A stretch of DNA of 64,000 nucleotides from Pseudomonas anatoliensis (GTDB taxonomy: Bacteria; Pseudomonadota; Gammaproteobacteria; Pseudomonadales; Pseudomonadaceae): the NCBI RefSeq assembly GCF_017976235.1, contig NZ_JACVHC010000001.1, positions 620,001 to 684,000 of the forward strand, in the 5' to 3' direction. Under the pieces are notes generated by a model. That model did not search any database. It had not been told where the DNA came from and was given only the letters and a program-made list of their open reading frames with translations. The position numbers and the translations under genes were made by a program. Below, piece after piece: positions 24,820 through 33,284 of this stretch. The stretch's first letter is position 1. Each line of letters begins with the position of its first letter.

Positions 24820-26223
24820 ATGTTGCGTGCAGCACTCGCCGGTCTGGTACTGGCTTCGTTCACCCTGTCGGCCTCGGCCGAAACCATCCGCATCGCCATC
24901 GGCACCCAGGACACCACCATCAACTGCGCCGCCGGTGGGTTGTTGATTCGCGAGCTCGGTTTGCTCGAAAAATACCTGCCCCACGACGGCGTCTACAAGG
25001 ACGCCAAATACGACGTGCAATGGAAAAACTTCACCAGCGGCGCGCCGCTGACCAACGAGATGGTCGCGGGCAAACTCGACTTCGGCGCCATGGCCGATTT
25101 CCCCGGCGCGTTCAACGGTGTGGCGTTTGAGACGGCCGGCAAACACAGCCTGTTCATCAGCGTGCTGTCGGGCAGCATCAAGGGTAGCGGCAACGGTATC
25201 GTTGTGCCGAGCGCGTCCGGCGTGCAGTCGCTGAGCGAACTCAAGGGCAAGACCATTTCGGTACCGTTCGCTTCGACAGCCCACGGCATGTTGTTGCGTG
25301 CGGTGGCGGAACAGGGCTGGGACCCGCTCAAGGATGTGAACATCATCGCCCAGCCGCCGGAAGTCGCCGGCTCCGCGTTGCAGGCCGGCAAGATCGACGC
25401 CCACGCCGATTTCGTGCCGTTTGCCGAGTTGTTCCCCAGCCGTGGTTTCGCTCGCAAGATCTACGACGGCGCCCAAGCCAATGCGCCGACCTTCCACGGT
25501 GCGCTGGTGGAGCAGGCCTACGCGAAAAAACACCCGCAGATCGTCGTCGCCTACCTGCGCGCGAGCATCGAGGCCAATCAACTGCTGGCCGCCGAACCGG
25601 AGAAGTACAGCGAACTGATCGCCAAAGTCACCGGCGTCGATGCCGAGGTCAATTACCTGTTCCACGGCCCGCTCGGCGTGCAGACCCGCGACCTCAGCTG
25701 GAAGCCGGAATATCGCCAGGCGGTGGGTACGGCCATTGATACCTTGAAGCTCCTGAAGAAGGCCGATCGTGGTCTCGATTTGAACACCTTCATCGACGAT
25801 CAATACATCCGCGCGGCGTTCAAGGCGTCAAATCTGGATTACACCGCGCAGTTGGCCAACTACGCGCAGACGCCGCTGAAGAATGTGGATGCGGTCAGCG
25901 GCAAGGCCATCACTGACTTCAGCCATGTCGCCGAAATCTGGGTGCGTGGCGAAGACAAGGTGCGCCAGTACGTCTCCGCCGAATCTGCCTTCACCGCGTT
26001 GGCAGGTTTGAAGCAGGACGGCAAAACCATTCGTGCGGTGTATGCGCAGGCGAGTGACAGCGGGATCAAGTTGCTGGCCGATCAGGCGTGGTTTGCCAGC
26101 GATGCCAAGGGCCGTTTGAGCGCGTTTCTGCTCAAGGGGCAGGCGCAGCAATTTGCAGCGGCGCAGGGCGGCAAGGTTTTCGATTTCACCGACGCCACGA
26201 CCCAGGCCGTAGCCACCCGTTAA
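24820..26223 (+). CDS. ABC transporter periplasmic binding protein, SsuA/TauA/NrtA class, extended
   Basis: This 467-aa protein has a signal peptide (MLRAALAGLVLASFTLSASA). The binding-protein fold has IRIAIGTQDTTINC, GKLDFGAMADFPGAF, ELKGKTISVPFASTAHGMLL and GKIDAHADFVPFAEL, typical of the sulfonate/nitrate/taurine (NMT1/THI5-like) class. That fold normally ends at about 320-340 aa. Here about 90 residues extend beyond it (AITDFSHVAEIWVRG onward, with VYAQASDSGIKLLADQAWF), possibly a separate small domain. The ATG at 24820 has GAGGGG upstream. It delivers its ligand to the permease encoded downstream. Confidence 0.9.
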   Translation: MLRAALAGLVLASFTLSASAETIRIAIGTQDTTINCAAGGLLIRELGLLEKYLPHDGVYKDAKYDVQWKNFTSGAPLTNEMVAGKLDFGAMADFPGAFNGVAFETAGKHSLFISVLSGSIKGSGNGIVVPSASGVQSLSELKGKTISVPFASTAHGMLLRAVAEQGWDPLKDVNIIAQPPEVAGSALQAGKIDAHADFVPFAELFPSRGFARKIYDGAQANAPTFHGALVEQAYAKKHPQIVVAYLRASIEANQLLAAEPEKYSELIAKVTGVDAEVNYLFHGPLGVQTRDLSWKPEYRQAVGTAIDTLKLLKKADRGLDLNTFIDDQYIRAAFKASNLDYTAQLANYAQTPLKNVDAVSGKAITDFSHVAEIWVRGEDKVRQYVSAESAFTALAGLKQDGKTIRAVYAQASDSGIKLLADQAWFASDAKGRLSAFLLKGQAQQFAAAQGGKVFDFTDATTQAVATR

Positions 26224-26240
26224 CAGCACAACACCGCTTC

Positions 26241-26343
26241 CCTGTAGGAGCTGCCGAAGGCTGCGATCTTTTGATCTTGATTTGAAAATAAGGTCAAAAG
26301 ATCGTCCGATCGCGGCCCGAGCCTTTGGCAGCTCCTACAGGGG
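26241..26343. repeat. REPIN with interrupted right arm, inside the ABC transporter operon
   Basis: The left arm GTAGGAGCTGCCGAAGGCTG is intact. The right arm carries an interruption (GTCCGATCGCGGCCCGAGCC) before TTTGGCAGCTCCTAC. It separates the binding-protein gene from the permease/ATPase genes. Confidence 0.88.
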
Positions 26344-26365
26344 ATCTCGGTGGGGAGGAATAACT

Positions 26366-27148
26366 GTGTACCGATCATTTTCTCGCTGGGTTTCAAGATC
26401 CGCCTCACTGCTGCTCTGCCTCATATTCTGGCAACTCGCCGCGAGCCATCACTGGAACCTCGGCCTGGTCACCTTCGCCAACGTCCCCACGCCATTGGCT
26501 GTGATTGAAGCCGCGCTGGGCCTGGGCGACTCCGGCAAGTTGCTGCAACACCTGACTGCCAGTCTCGGCCGCGTGTTTGCCGGCTACCTCGCCGCGCTGG
26601 TGGTCGGCATTGCCCTGGGCCTGGCCATCGGCCGCTCGAAATGGGCCGAAGACTTGCTGTTGCCCCCACTGGAAGTGCTGCGCCCGATCCCGGCCGTGGC
26701 GTGGATTCCGTTGGCGATCCTGATGTTCCCGTCGTCCGAGTTGTCGATGGTTTTCATCACCTTCACCGGCGCACTGTTCCCGATCCTGCTCAACACCGTG
26801 CACGGCGTCGAAGGCGTCGATCCACGCTTGATCGCCTCAGCGAAAAGCCTTGGGGCAGGGCGCCGGGCGATCCTGCTCGAAGTCATTCTGCCGGGCGCTG
26901 CACCGAGCATCATCACCGGCCTCGCGATCGGCATGGGCACTTCATGGTTTTGCCTGGTGACGACGGAAATGATCTCCGGCCAGTTCGGCATCGGTTACTA
27001 CACCTGGGAGTCCTACACCATCCAGAACTACGCCGACATCGTCGTCGGCATGTTGCTGATCGGTGTGTTGGGCATGGGCAGCAGTCTGTTGATCAAACGT
27101 CTGGGCGGCTTGTTCACGCCTTGGCATCGACCGCGAGGAAAAGCCTGA
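26366..27148 (+). CDS. ABC transporter permease, SsuC/TauC class
   Basis: This 260-aa inner-membrane protein has about six hydrophobic segments. Its cytoplasmic EAA-type loop IASAKSLGAGRRAILLEVILP is where the ATPase docks. Length and layout fit the BPD_transp_1 permeases of sulfonate/taurine/nitrate importers. The start is taken as GTG 26366, with GGGGAGGA 8 bases upstream; the longer in-frame extension would read through the REPIN and is rejected. The stop overlaps the ATPase start (ATGA). Confidence 0.91.
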   Translation: MYRSFSRWVSRSASLLLCLIFWQLAASHHWNLGLVTFANVPTPLAVIEAALGLGDSGKLLQHLTASLGRVFAGYLAALVVGIALGLAIGRSKWAEDLLLPPLEVLRPIPAVAWIPLAILMFPSSELSMVFITFTGALFPILLNTVHGVEGVDPRLIASAKSLGAGRRAILLEVILPGAAPSIITGLAIGMGTSWFCLVTTEMISGQFGIGYYTWESYTIQNYADIVVGMLLIGVLGMGSSLLIKRLGGLFTPWHRPRGKA

Positions 27149-27996
27149 TGAGCGTGATGCAAACCCCCGAAGGGCGGATCGACATTCGCCAGTTGTCGAT
27201 CGTCCTCGGCGAAGGCCGCGAAGCATTCGAAGCGGTGCAGGGCCTCGATTGCCAGATCGAACCCGGCCAGTTCGTGTGCATTCTCGGCCCGTCCGGTTGC
27301 GGTAAGTCGACCCTGCTGGGCGCCTTGGCCGGGCACTTGAAGGCGCATGCCGGCAGCCTGAAGGTCGATGGCGGCGCGGTGTCCGGCCCTTCGCCACAGC
27401 GTGGCATGGTGTTCCAGCATCACACACTGTTCCCGTGGCGCACGGTGCGCGACAACGTCGCTTTCGGCCTGAAAATGCGTGGCATCGGCAAGGCCGAGCG
27501 TCATCGCGCCGCTGATGAAATTCTTCAACTGGTCGGCCTCGACGGCTTCGCCGAGCGCTGGCCCGATCAACTCTCTGGCGGCATGCAGCAACGGGTGGAA
27601 ATCGCCCGGGTGCTGGTCAATCGCCCGCGGCTGTTGCTGATGGACGAGCCGTTTGGCGCGCTCGATGCGCTGACCCGATTGAACATGCAAGAGCTGCTGC
27701 TGAACATCTGGACACGGATTCGCACCACCGTGGTGTTTGTCACCCATGACATCGATGAGGCGCTATTCCTCGCCGATCGCTTGCTGGTGATGAGCGCGCG
27801 GCCGGGACGAATCATCGAAGATCTGCGCCTCGACTTCGCCCGACCACGCACCAGCGAACTGGTCACCAGCGCTGAATTCTCCCGACTGAAGCGCCACTGC
27901 CTCGACCTGCTGCGCCATGACGACGACCGACCGCTGCCGCGCCTCAATCCGCTCGGCCTGCCGCCCGAAAACCCTTTGCCGAGATTTGCCCTGTGA
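27148..27996 (+). CDS. ABC transporter ATPase, SsuB/TauB class
   Basis: This 282-aa protein has Walker A GPSGCGKST, Q-loop QHHTLFPW, signature LSGGMQQR, Walker B LLLMDEP followed by the D-loop GALDALTR, and switch His in FVTHDIDEA. A roughly 40-residue C-terminal tail (HDDDRPLPRLNPLGLPPENP) is proline rich. It energises import with the upstream permease, whose stop codon it overlaps by one base. Its own stop overlaps the GTG of the HEAT-repeat gene, so the four downstream genes form one tightly coupled unit. Confidence 0.94.
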   Translation: MSVMQTPEGRIDIRQLSIVLGEGREAFEAVQGLDCQIEPGQFVCILGPSGCGKSTLLGALAGHLKAHAGSLKVDGGAVSGPSPQRGMVFQHHTLFPWRTVRDNVAFGLKMRGIGKAERHRAADEILQLVGLDGFAERWPDQLSGGMQQRVEIARVLVNRPRLLLMDEPFGALDALTRLNMQELLLNIWTRIRTTVVFVTHDIDEALFLADRLLVMSARPGRIIEDLRLDFARPRTSELVTSAEFSRLKRHCLDLLRHDDDRPLPRLNPLGLPPENPLPRFAL

Positions 27997-28955
27997 CCTC
28001 TATTTTTGCTGTGACCGATAACCTTGAAATCCTTGCCCTGCAACCACGCCTGACCGCTGCAGACGCCGGTGTGCGGCGCATTGCGCTGATTGAGCTGGCG
28101 GATCTGGAAGAACCCGATGGTTTGCTCTGGCTGGTCGAGCGGCTGTCCGAGGATCCCGCTGAAGAGGTGCGTGCTGAAGCGGCGCGTCTGCTGGAAGCCT
28201 GGGAGGACGAACCGGTGGTTGCAGCCTTGTGCCAAGCGCTGACCGATCCATCGCCCGCCGTGCAATCTGCCGCTGCGCAAAGTCTGAGTTTGCTCAAGAC
28301 CGAAGCGGCCGGGCGGGTGATTCTGCCGTGGACCGATCATGCTGAAGTCAGCGTACGCAATGCCGCGTTTCGAGCTCTGCGCGAACTGCGCTTTGCCGAT
28401 GCTGCGCCCGCTGCCGTCGCGGCGCTGAATGATGCCGATGCCAGCGTGCGCCGCGAGGCCGTGGGCGTGCTCGGCTGGCTCAAGCAACTCGACGCGCTAC
28501 CGGCATTGGCCCGATTGGCCAGCGCTGACCCGGACACCGAAGTGCGCCGCGCTGCGACCGGAGCGCTCGGCCTGGCGTCCAGCGCTGAGGTCCTGCCAGC
28601 GCTGCGTCAGGCCTTGCAGGACAACGCCTGGCAAGTGCGCGAAGAAGCCGCAACCACCTTGGGCAAAGTCGGCCACAGCGACGCCGGCCCGGCATTGATC
28701 GAAGCCTTGAGCGACGACTATTGGCAAGTGCGTTTGCGCGCCACCCGCAGCCTCGGCCGCTTGCGTTTTGGCCCAGCGCTGGACGCCTTGATCGATACTC
28801 TCGGGCATCGCATCAGCAACCTGCGCAAGGAAGCCGCATTGGCTTTGGGTGAGTTGAATGATCGTGGCGCAGTGGCTGCGTTGCAGGCGGCGCAGGATGA
28901 CGGCGATCCGGAAGTGCGCAAAGCAGTGCGGATTGCCTTGAGTCAGTTGCAATGA
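27993..28955 (+). CDS. HEAT-repeat (PBS-lyase type) protein
   Basis: This 320-aa protein is built of tandem HEAT-like repeats of about 31 residues, each with a variant of D...VR..A...LG (VRAEAARLLEAW, VRNAAFRALREL, VRREAVGVLGWL, VRRAATGALGLA, VREEAATTLGKV, VRLRATRSLGRL, VRKAVRIALSQL). Such PBS-lyase-type solenoids act as protein scaffolds or chromophore/cofactor lyases. The start is GTG 27993, overlapping the ATPase stop. It has no signal peptide and is cytoplasmic. A scaffold or maturation role for the AprA-like enzyme is inferred only from linkage. Confidence 0.9.
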   Translation: MTSIFAVTDNLEILALQPRLTAADAGVRRIALIELADLEEPDGLLWLVERLSEDPAEEVRAEAARLLEAWEDEPVVAALCQALTDPSPAVQSAAAQSLSLLKTEAAGRVILPWTDHAEVSVRNAAFRALRELRFADAAPAAVAALNDADASVRREAVGVLGWLKQLDALPALARLASADPDTEVRRAATGALGLASSAEVLPALRQALQDNAWQVREEAATTLGKVGHSDAGPALIEALSDDYWQVRLRATRSLGRLRFGPALDALIDTLGHRISNLRKEAALALGELNDRGAVAALQAAQDDGDPEVRKAVRIALSQLQ

Positions 28956-29275
28956 ATCCGCTGGCGATCTGTAACTCGCAGAGCGAGCAAACCCTGCGCC
29001 TGAGTTGGCCGAACGGTCGCGAATCGCTGATCGCTCACGCCGAACTGCGCCGCCAGTGCCCCTGCTCGCAGTGCCGCGCGTTTCGCCTGCGCGGCTCGGC
29101 GCCTCTGGTGGACGAGCGAGTACGTATCATCGAACTCAACCCGCAGGGTTACGGCGTGCAACTGGTATTCAGCGATGGTCATCAACGCGGCATCTACCCG
29201 TGGACCTACCTGGCACAACTCACCCTTGAACTAAATACTGCACGGGCTTGCCTGGTAAAAAACTCACCCCCTTGA
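28952..29275 (+). CDS. DUF971 (GBBH-like N-terminal domain) protein
   Basis: This 107-aa protein contains the DUF971 fold. LRLSWPNGRESLIAHAELRRQCPCSQCR holds a Cys trio (CPCSQC) that could bind zinc or iron. GYGVQLVFSDGHQRGIYPWTYLAQL is the conserved closing motif, as in the N-terminal domain of gamma-butyrobetaine hydroxylase. DUF971 proteins accompany iron-sulfur and carbon-monoxide/sulfur enzymes in several genomes. The ATG overlaps the HEAT gene stop. The last 15 residues derive from a 46-base tandem duplication, so this C-terminus may be non-native. Confidence 0.88.
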   Translation: MNPLAICNSQSEQTLRLSWPNGRESLIAHAELRRQCPCSQCRAFRLRGSAPLVDERVRIIELNPQGYGVQLVFSDGHQRGIYPWTYLAQLTLELNTARACLVKNSPP

Positions 29276-29315
29276 ACCAAATACTGCATGGGCTTACCTG
29301 GCAAAAACTCACCCC
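29225..29315 (+). repeat. Imperfect tandem duplication at the DUF971 3' end
   Basis: Two adjacent copies, 29225-29270 and 29271-29315, share CTTGAAC-AAATACTGCA-GGGCTT-CCTGG with few differences. The first copy encodes the end of the DUF971 protein; its stop lies at the junction. Confidence 0.9.
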
Positions 29316-29399
29316 TGTAGGAGCTGCCGAAGGCTGCGATCTTTTGATTTTGATTTTAAGAGCAAGATCAAAAGATCGCAGCCTTCGGCAGCTCCTACA
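29316..29399. repeat. REPIN, GTAGGAGCTGCCGAAGG family
   Basis: The inverted arms GTAGGAGCTGCCGAAGGCTG and complement lie between the convergent DUF971 and TorF-porin genes. Confidence 0.94.
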
Positions 29400-29416
29400 A
29401 AGGGATTTGCGTTGGG

Positions 29417-30154
29417 TCAGAAAGACTTGCTCATGTTGGCAACCACCGTCGCCGTGCACACATCCTTGAAGCCCCAATTGCTCAGGCACTGGGTTTGCGA
29501 CAGATCAGTGTCGATATAGCTCAACCCCAACACCACCCCGGCCAGATTATGGGTGAGTTTGACCTCCCATTCCCGGTACGACTCTTCGCCATCACCGGAG
29601 GCCGAGTACAGATGCGGATCCTTGAAATCCATATGGCCGTAACGCAACTTCAGCCCTGAATCGAACGGCAACTCGGTTTCATAACTGACATAGCTGTAGA
29701 GCGAACTCTGCTTGCTATCGATCCCCGGCGCATCGCTTGAGTAATACGCCGCGAGCTTCACTCCGTAAGCGCCAATAATCCCGTAAACCTCACTCTGGTT
29801 GAACTGACTTTCCTTGGGATAGGCGTACTTGATGTAACCCAGATCCAGGCTGACCGCATCGGTGGCCTGCCACAGCCAGCCGCCGTAGTAATCGACTTCC
29901 TGACGGGTTTTCAGGCCACCACCGTAATCGACGTTGGAACTCCAGGCGCCGAGGTACAGGCCGTTGCTGTGGGCGAGGGTCAGCCCGGCTTGTAGCGCCG
30001 GGTCGTTCTGGGTTTGCGAGATGCCGCGGGTGCGGTAATCAGTGGCCAGATTGATATCCACCAGCAGCGCAAAGTCATCGTTAAAGGGGATCGCGTGGCT
30101 GCTCAAGGGCAGCGAACTCAAGGAAACGAGGGCGAACAAAGGCAAGGCTTTCAT
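29417..30154 (-). CDS. TorF-family putative porin
   Basis: This 245-aa protein has a signal peptide (MKALPLFALVSLSSLPLSSHA). The following barrel begins with FALLVDINLATDYRTRGISQTQNDPALQAG, the hallmark of the TorF/TIGR02001 family (conserved TDYxxRGxSxT). It ends in ATVVANMSKSF, with the C-terminal Phe of outer-membrane barrels. Family members sit near TorT/TorR-like signalling or transport genes and are thought to be general or specific porins. The ATG at 30154 has GGGA upstream. It is cotranscribed in direction with the upstream amidohydrolase, but a REPIN separates them. Confidence 0.85.
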   Translation of the reverse strand: MKALPLFALVSLSSLPLSSHAIPFNDDFALLVDINLATDYRTRGISQTQNDPALQAGLTLAHSNGLYLGAWSSNVDYGGGLKTRQEVDYYGGWLWQATDAVSLDLGYIKYAYPKESQFNQSEVYGIIGAYGVKLAAYYSSDAPGIDSKQSSLYSYVSYETELPFDSGLKLRYGHMDFKDPHLYSASGDGEESYREWEVKLTHNLAGVVLGLSYIDTDLSQTQCLSNWGFKDVCTATVVANMSKSF

Positions 30155-30198
30155 GTGAAGTCCCGATGTTGTGATTGTTATGGGGGCAGGAGGTAAAC

Positions 30199-30287
30199 CT
30201 GTAGGAGCTGCCGCAGGCTGCGATCTTTTGATCTTGTTTTTTACAATCAACATCAAAAGATCGCAGCCTTCGGCAGCTCCTACAGGG
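30199..30287. repeat. REPIN, GTAGGAGCTGCCG(C/A)AGG family
   Basis: The left arm carries GCCGCAGG and the right arm CCTTCGG, showing independent drift of the two arms. It lies between the amidohydrolase and TorF genes. Confidence 0.93.
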
Positions 30288-30299
30288 GGATCAATGTTG

Positions 30300-32042
30300 T
30301 TATTTTGCGGCGGTATAGACCTGACGTCCGCCGAACCAGGTTTGCAGCACTTGGGTGTCGTGCAGGGCCTTGTCGTCGACGCTGAACACATCGCGATCCA
30401 GCACGATGAAGTCGGCCTGTTTGCCCGGCGTCAGCGAGCCGATCTGCTTGTCCAGGCCAATGGTGCGCGCCGCGTTGGCGGTGTAGGCGTAGAACATGGT
30501 TTCGCGGTCCAGACGCTCCTCGGCGTTGAGCACGCCCAGCGGACCGGTGCGGGTGATGGCCTGCGCCATGGCGTTGAACGGGCTTGGCGATGACACCGGC
30601 CAGTCGCTGGCGCCGGCAATCGTCGCACCCTGCTTGAGCAGTGAATGCGCCGGGTACTGATAGCGGAAGGCGAGGGCGCTGACGTAGGGCTTGATCATCT
30701 CGGTGGTGTAGTCGTCGGCACTGGCCCACAACAGTTGCATCGAGGCGATCACGTTGAGCGGTTTGAAACGGGCAAACTCTTGCGGATTGACCATCTGCAG
30801 GTGAGTGATCGAGTGCGTCACGCCGCTCTGCCGGTCCTTGCGCGCCTGGGCGATGCCATTCAGCGATTCGCGCACAGCGCGGTCACCGATGGCGTGGATA
30901 TGCACCAGCCAGCCGCGCTGGTCGATGGCACTGACCAGTTCACCAAAATGCTGCGGATCGATCAGCAATTCACCCTGTTTGTGCGAGTTGCTGTAGGGGT
31001 CGATCATCGCCGCACTTTGCGCCGGGAATTCGATCACACCGTCAGCGAAAATCTTCACGCCGGGCAGGGTGAGGTTGGGGATGCCCTGAAATTGCTGGCG
31101 CACCTTGTCGAGGGTGTCGAGGTCGGCGGGCACGCTTTTCGAATTGGCCACCAGCAGCGCGGCGACGTGGACGCTCATCTCGCCGCTCTCTGACAGCGCC
31201 TTGTAGGCCGGCAGCACACCGACGGTTTTCTCGGTGGGTTTGAGGGCGAAGACCGGCTCGCCCGGCGCGGCGTTGGCGGCGGGGTCCATCCACGCCGTGA
31301 TGCCAAGGCTGTTGTTGTAGCGCACCGCGGATTTCGCCGCGTTGAGCATGGCGGCGGGGCTCGGTACCGGCATTTTCGAGGCCACTCGATCCCAACCGGC
31401 GTCGACGACAAAGCCGTTCGGCTCGCCATTGGCCAGTTTGCCAATCGTGTCTTTTTCCGCGTCCGGCAAGGTTTTCAGCAGCGCGGCGTCGATGCCCGCG
31501 CGTTTGAGCATGACGTTGTTCGCCCATGCGGTGTGGTGATCGCTACCGATGAACACCACCGGCACGTTGGCCCATTCGCCCTGATTGAAGGTTTTGCCCA
31601 GGGCCTCTGCCTGCGCCCAATACACCGAACTCATGCCGGCAATACTCAGCACATCGCCGTGCCGGGCCTTGCCGTCGTCACGCCAGGCGCGCAGGTTTTT
31701 TTCCAGCTCATCAAGGGCGACGACTTCGTCTTCCATGTTCGCCGAGACCATTTCCAGGCCGCCGAAAATCGCGTGGGAATGGCTATCGATGAGGCCGGGC
31801 ATCAACGCTTTGCCTTGCAGATCGATGACTTTGGTGCCGGGTTCGATCAACGTCTTGATCTGCGCGTCGCTGCCGACCTTCAATACTTTGCCGTTCTCCA
31901 CGGCCAGCGCCTGCACCTTGGGTTGAGCGCGATCAGCTGTAAAAATCTTGCCGTTGACCAGCACTAGATCGGCAGCGGCCATGGCTTCCATCGAGGCAAA
32001 ACTTACGGCAACCGCCAACAGCTTCGGGATGAATCTTTTCAT
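30300..32042 (-). CDS. YtcJ-like amidohydrolase, exported
   Basis: This 580-aa protein has a signal peptide (FIPKLLAVAVSFASMEAMA) and an amidohydrolase fold. A VLVNGKIFTAD start strand and GLIDSHSHAIFGG (HxH metal pair) come first. FIGSDHHTAWAN follows, then HIHAIGDRAV and the late ASDWPVSSPSPF with metal Asp. The domain composition matches the YtcJ-like amidohydrolase 3 family, which acts on N-acyl or cyclic amides. A periplasmic location is inferred from the signal. It is divergent from a LysR gene, likely its regulator. Confidence 0.93.
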   Translation of the reverse strand: MKRFIPKLLAVAVSFASMEAMAAADLVLVNGKIFTADRAQPKVQALAVENGKVLKVGSDAQIKTLIEPGTKVIDLQGKALMPGLIDSHSHAIFGGLEMVSANMEDEVVALDELEKNLRAWRDDGKARHGDVLSIAGMSSVYWAQAEALGKTFNQGEWANVPVVFIGSDHHTAWANNVMLKRAGIDAALLKTLPDAEKDTIGKLANGEPNGFVVDAGWDRVASKMPVPSPAAMLNAAKSAVRYNNSLGITAWMDPAANAAPGEPVFALKPTEKTVGVLPAYKALSESGEMSVHVAALLVANSKSVPADLDTLDKVRQQFQGIPNLTLPGVKIFADGVIEFPAQSAAMIDPYSNSHKQGELLIDPQHFGELVSAIDQRGWLVHIHAIGDRAVRESLNGIAQARKDRQSGVTHSITHLQMVNPQEFARFKPLNVIASMQLLWASADDYTTEMIKPYVSALAFRYQYPAHSLLKQGATIAGASDWPVSSPSPFNAMAQAITRTGPLGVLNAEERLDRETMFYAYTANAARTIGLDKQIGSLTPGKQADFIVLDRDVFSVDDKALHDTQVLQTWFGGRQVYTAAK

Positions 32043-32116
32043 TGAAGATTTCCTTGTTATTGCGTCTGATGGCCAGATTAGTGACTGAGGCCGGCCGACA
32101 GAACGCCTCCCTCACG

Positions 32117-32128
32117 AAAAACGTTTTT
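32117..32128. promoter_or_regulatory. Palindrome in the amidohydrolase/LysR divergent spacer
   Basis: AAAAACGTTTTT is a perfect 12-bp palindrome 17 bases before the LysR start. It could be part of the LysR autoregulatory site, but A/T runs also occur by chance. Confidence 0.3.
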
Positions 32129-32145
32129 GCCTGAATGGAAAAAGC

Positions 32146-33063
32146 ATGGACAAGTTGGGTGCATTGAAAATGTTCGTGGTCACTGCGCAACTCGGCAGTT
32201 TCAGTCGCGCCGCCGAACAGTTGGGCAAAACCCCGTCGGCGCTGACCAAAGCGGTCAATCATCTGGAGGCCGAACTCGGCGCTCGGCTGTTCGAACGCAG
32301 CACCCGGCGGATTTTGCTAACCGAGATCGGCCGGGTGTATCTGGAAACTGCGCGGCTGGTGTTGCAGCGACTGGACGAGGCCAGCGAGGAAATCGAGCAG
32401 TTGCAGCACGGCTTGCGCGGCAGCCTGAAAATCACCGCACCACTGGCGTACGGGCGGGCGTTTCTCGATCAGGTGTGTGACGGTTTTTTGCAGCAATACC
32501 CGCAGATCAGCCTGCAAGTGGATTTGTGCGACGAGTTCGTCAACCTGCTCGAAAGCGGGTACGACCTGGCACTGCGCGAGGGTCATGACGACCTGCCAGG
32601 ATTGATCGCCCGCGTGGTCGGCAGCAATCGTCTAGCCCTGTGCGGCAGCCCCGAATACCTGGCGCGCAAGGGCTTGCCGGTCAGTCCGCAGACCCTCGAT
32701 CAGCATGAATGGCTGCTCTATAAGCATCCGTTGCTCAGCCGCGAATTCTGGTGGGCCGAGCGCGACGGCCAGCGCCTGAGCCTGGCACAACCCGCAAACC
32801 CTCGATTGCGCAGTGACAATTACGACTTGCTCCTGGCCAGTGCCCTGGCCGGGCGCGGCTTGCTGCACACGCCGCTGTGGAGCGCCGCGCCCTACATTGC
32901 AGGCGGACGACTGGTGCGGGTCATGGACGACTATGAAATAGACCCCGACAGCTTTGGCCCGCACATTCTCGCGGTGTACCCGAGCCATCGCCGCGCCACG
33001 GCCAAAGTGGTGGCGTTCATCGACTACATCGCCGCTTTCCTCGCCGAGCGCGGCTTGAGCTGA
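32146..33063 (+). CDS. LysR-family transcriptional regulator
   Basis: This 305-aa protein has an N-terminal winged HTH (MDKLGALKMFVVTAQLGSFS, KTPSALTKAVNHLEAELGARLFERSTRRILLTE) and a periplasmic-binding-like effector domain with GSLKITAPLAYGRAFL and LESGYDLALREGH. The CrgA-like subgroup organisation (TRRILLTEIGRVYLE) fits. It is divergent from the amidohydrolase gene, 103 bases away, so local regulation of that gene is the natural hypothesis. The ATG at 32146 matches the usual position four residues before the first HTH helix. Confidence 0.93.
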   Translation: MDKLGALKMFVVTAQLGSFSRAAEQLGKTPSALTKAVNHLEAELGARLFERSTRRILLTEIGRVYLETARLVLQRLDEASEEIEQLQHGLRGSLKITAPLAYGRAFLDQVCDGFLQQYPQISLQVDLCDEFVNLLESGYDLALREGHDDLPGLIARVVGSNRLALCGSPEYLARKGLPVSPQTLDQHEWLLYKHPLLSREFWWAERDGQRLSLAQPANPRLRSDNYDLLLASALAGRGLLHTPLWSAAPYIAGGRLVRVMDDYEIDPDSFGPHILAVYPSHRRATAKVVAFIDYIAAFLAERGLS

Positions 33064-33130
33064 CTGCACTCATTTGATGGTTGAACGCGGCTTTGACTGA
33101 ATGCCCTCTTTTTGTTGGCTGAACACGTCT

Positions 33131-33221
33131 CCTGTAGGAGCTGCCGAAGGCTGCGATCTTTTGATCTTGCTCTTAAAAATTAAAATCAAAAGATCGCAGC
33201 CTTCGGCAGCTCCTACAGGGG
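33131..33221. repeat. REPIN, GTAGGAGCTGCCGAAGG family
   Basis: The inverted arms GTAGGAGCTGCCGAAGGCTG and complement lie in the spacer between lysR and lexA2. Confidence 0.94.
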
Positions 33222-33284
33222 TTTGTGCAATCAGCGCCACCGCACCCGCCGCCGACTGGCGGTGCTTGTCAGGAAAATCCTACA

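Noticed and set aside
26282..26365. N-terminal extension of the permease through the REPIN
   Set aside because: The frame is open, but the extension is REP sequence and the GTG at 26366 has a strong Shine-Dalgarno.
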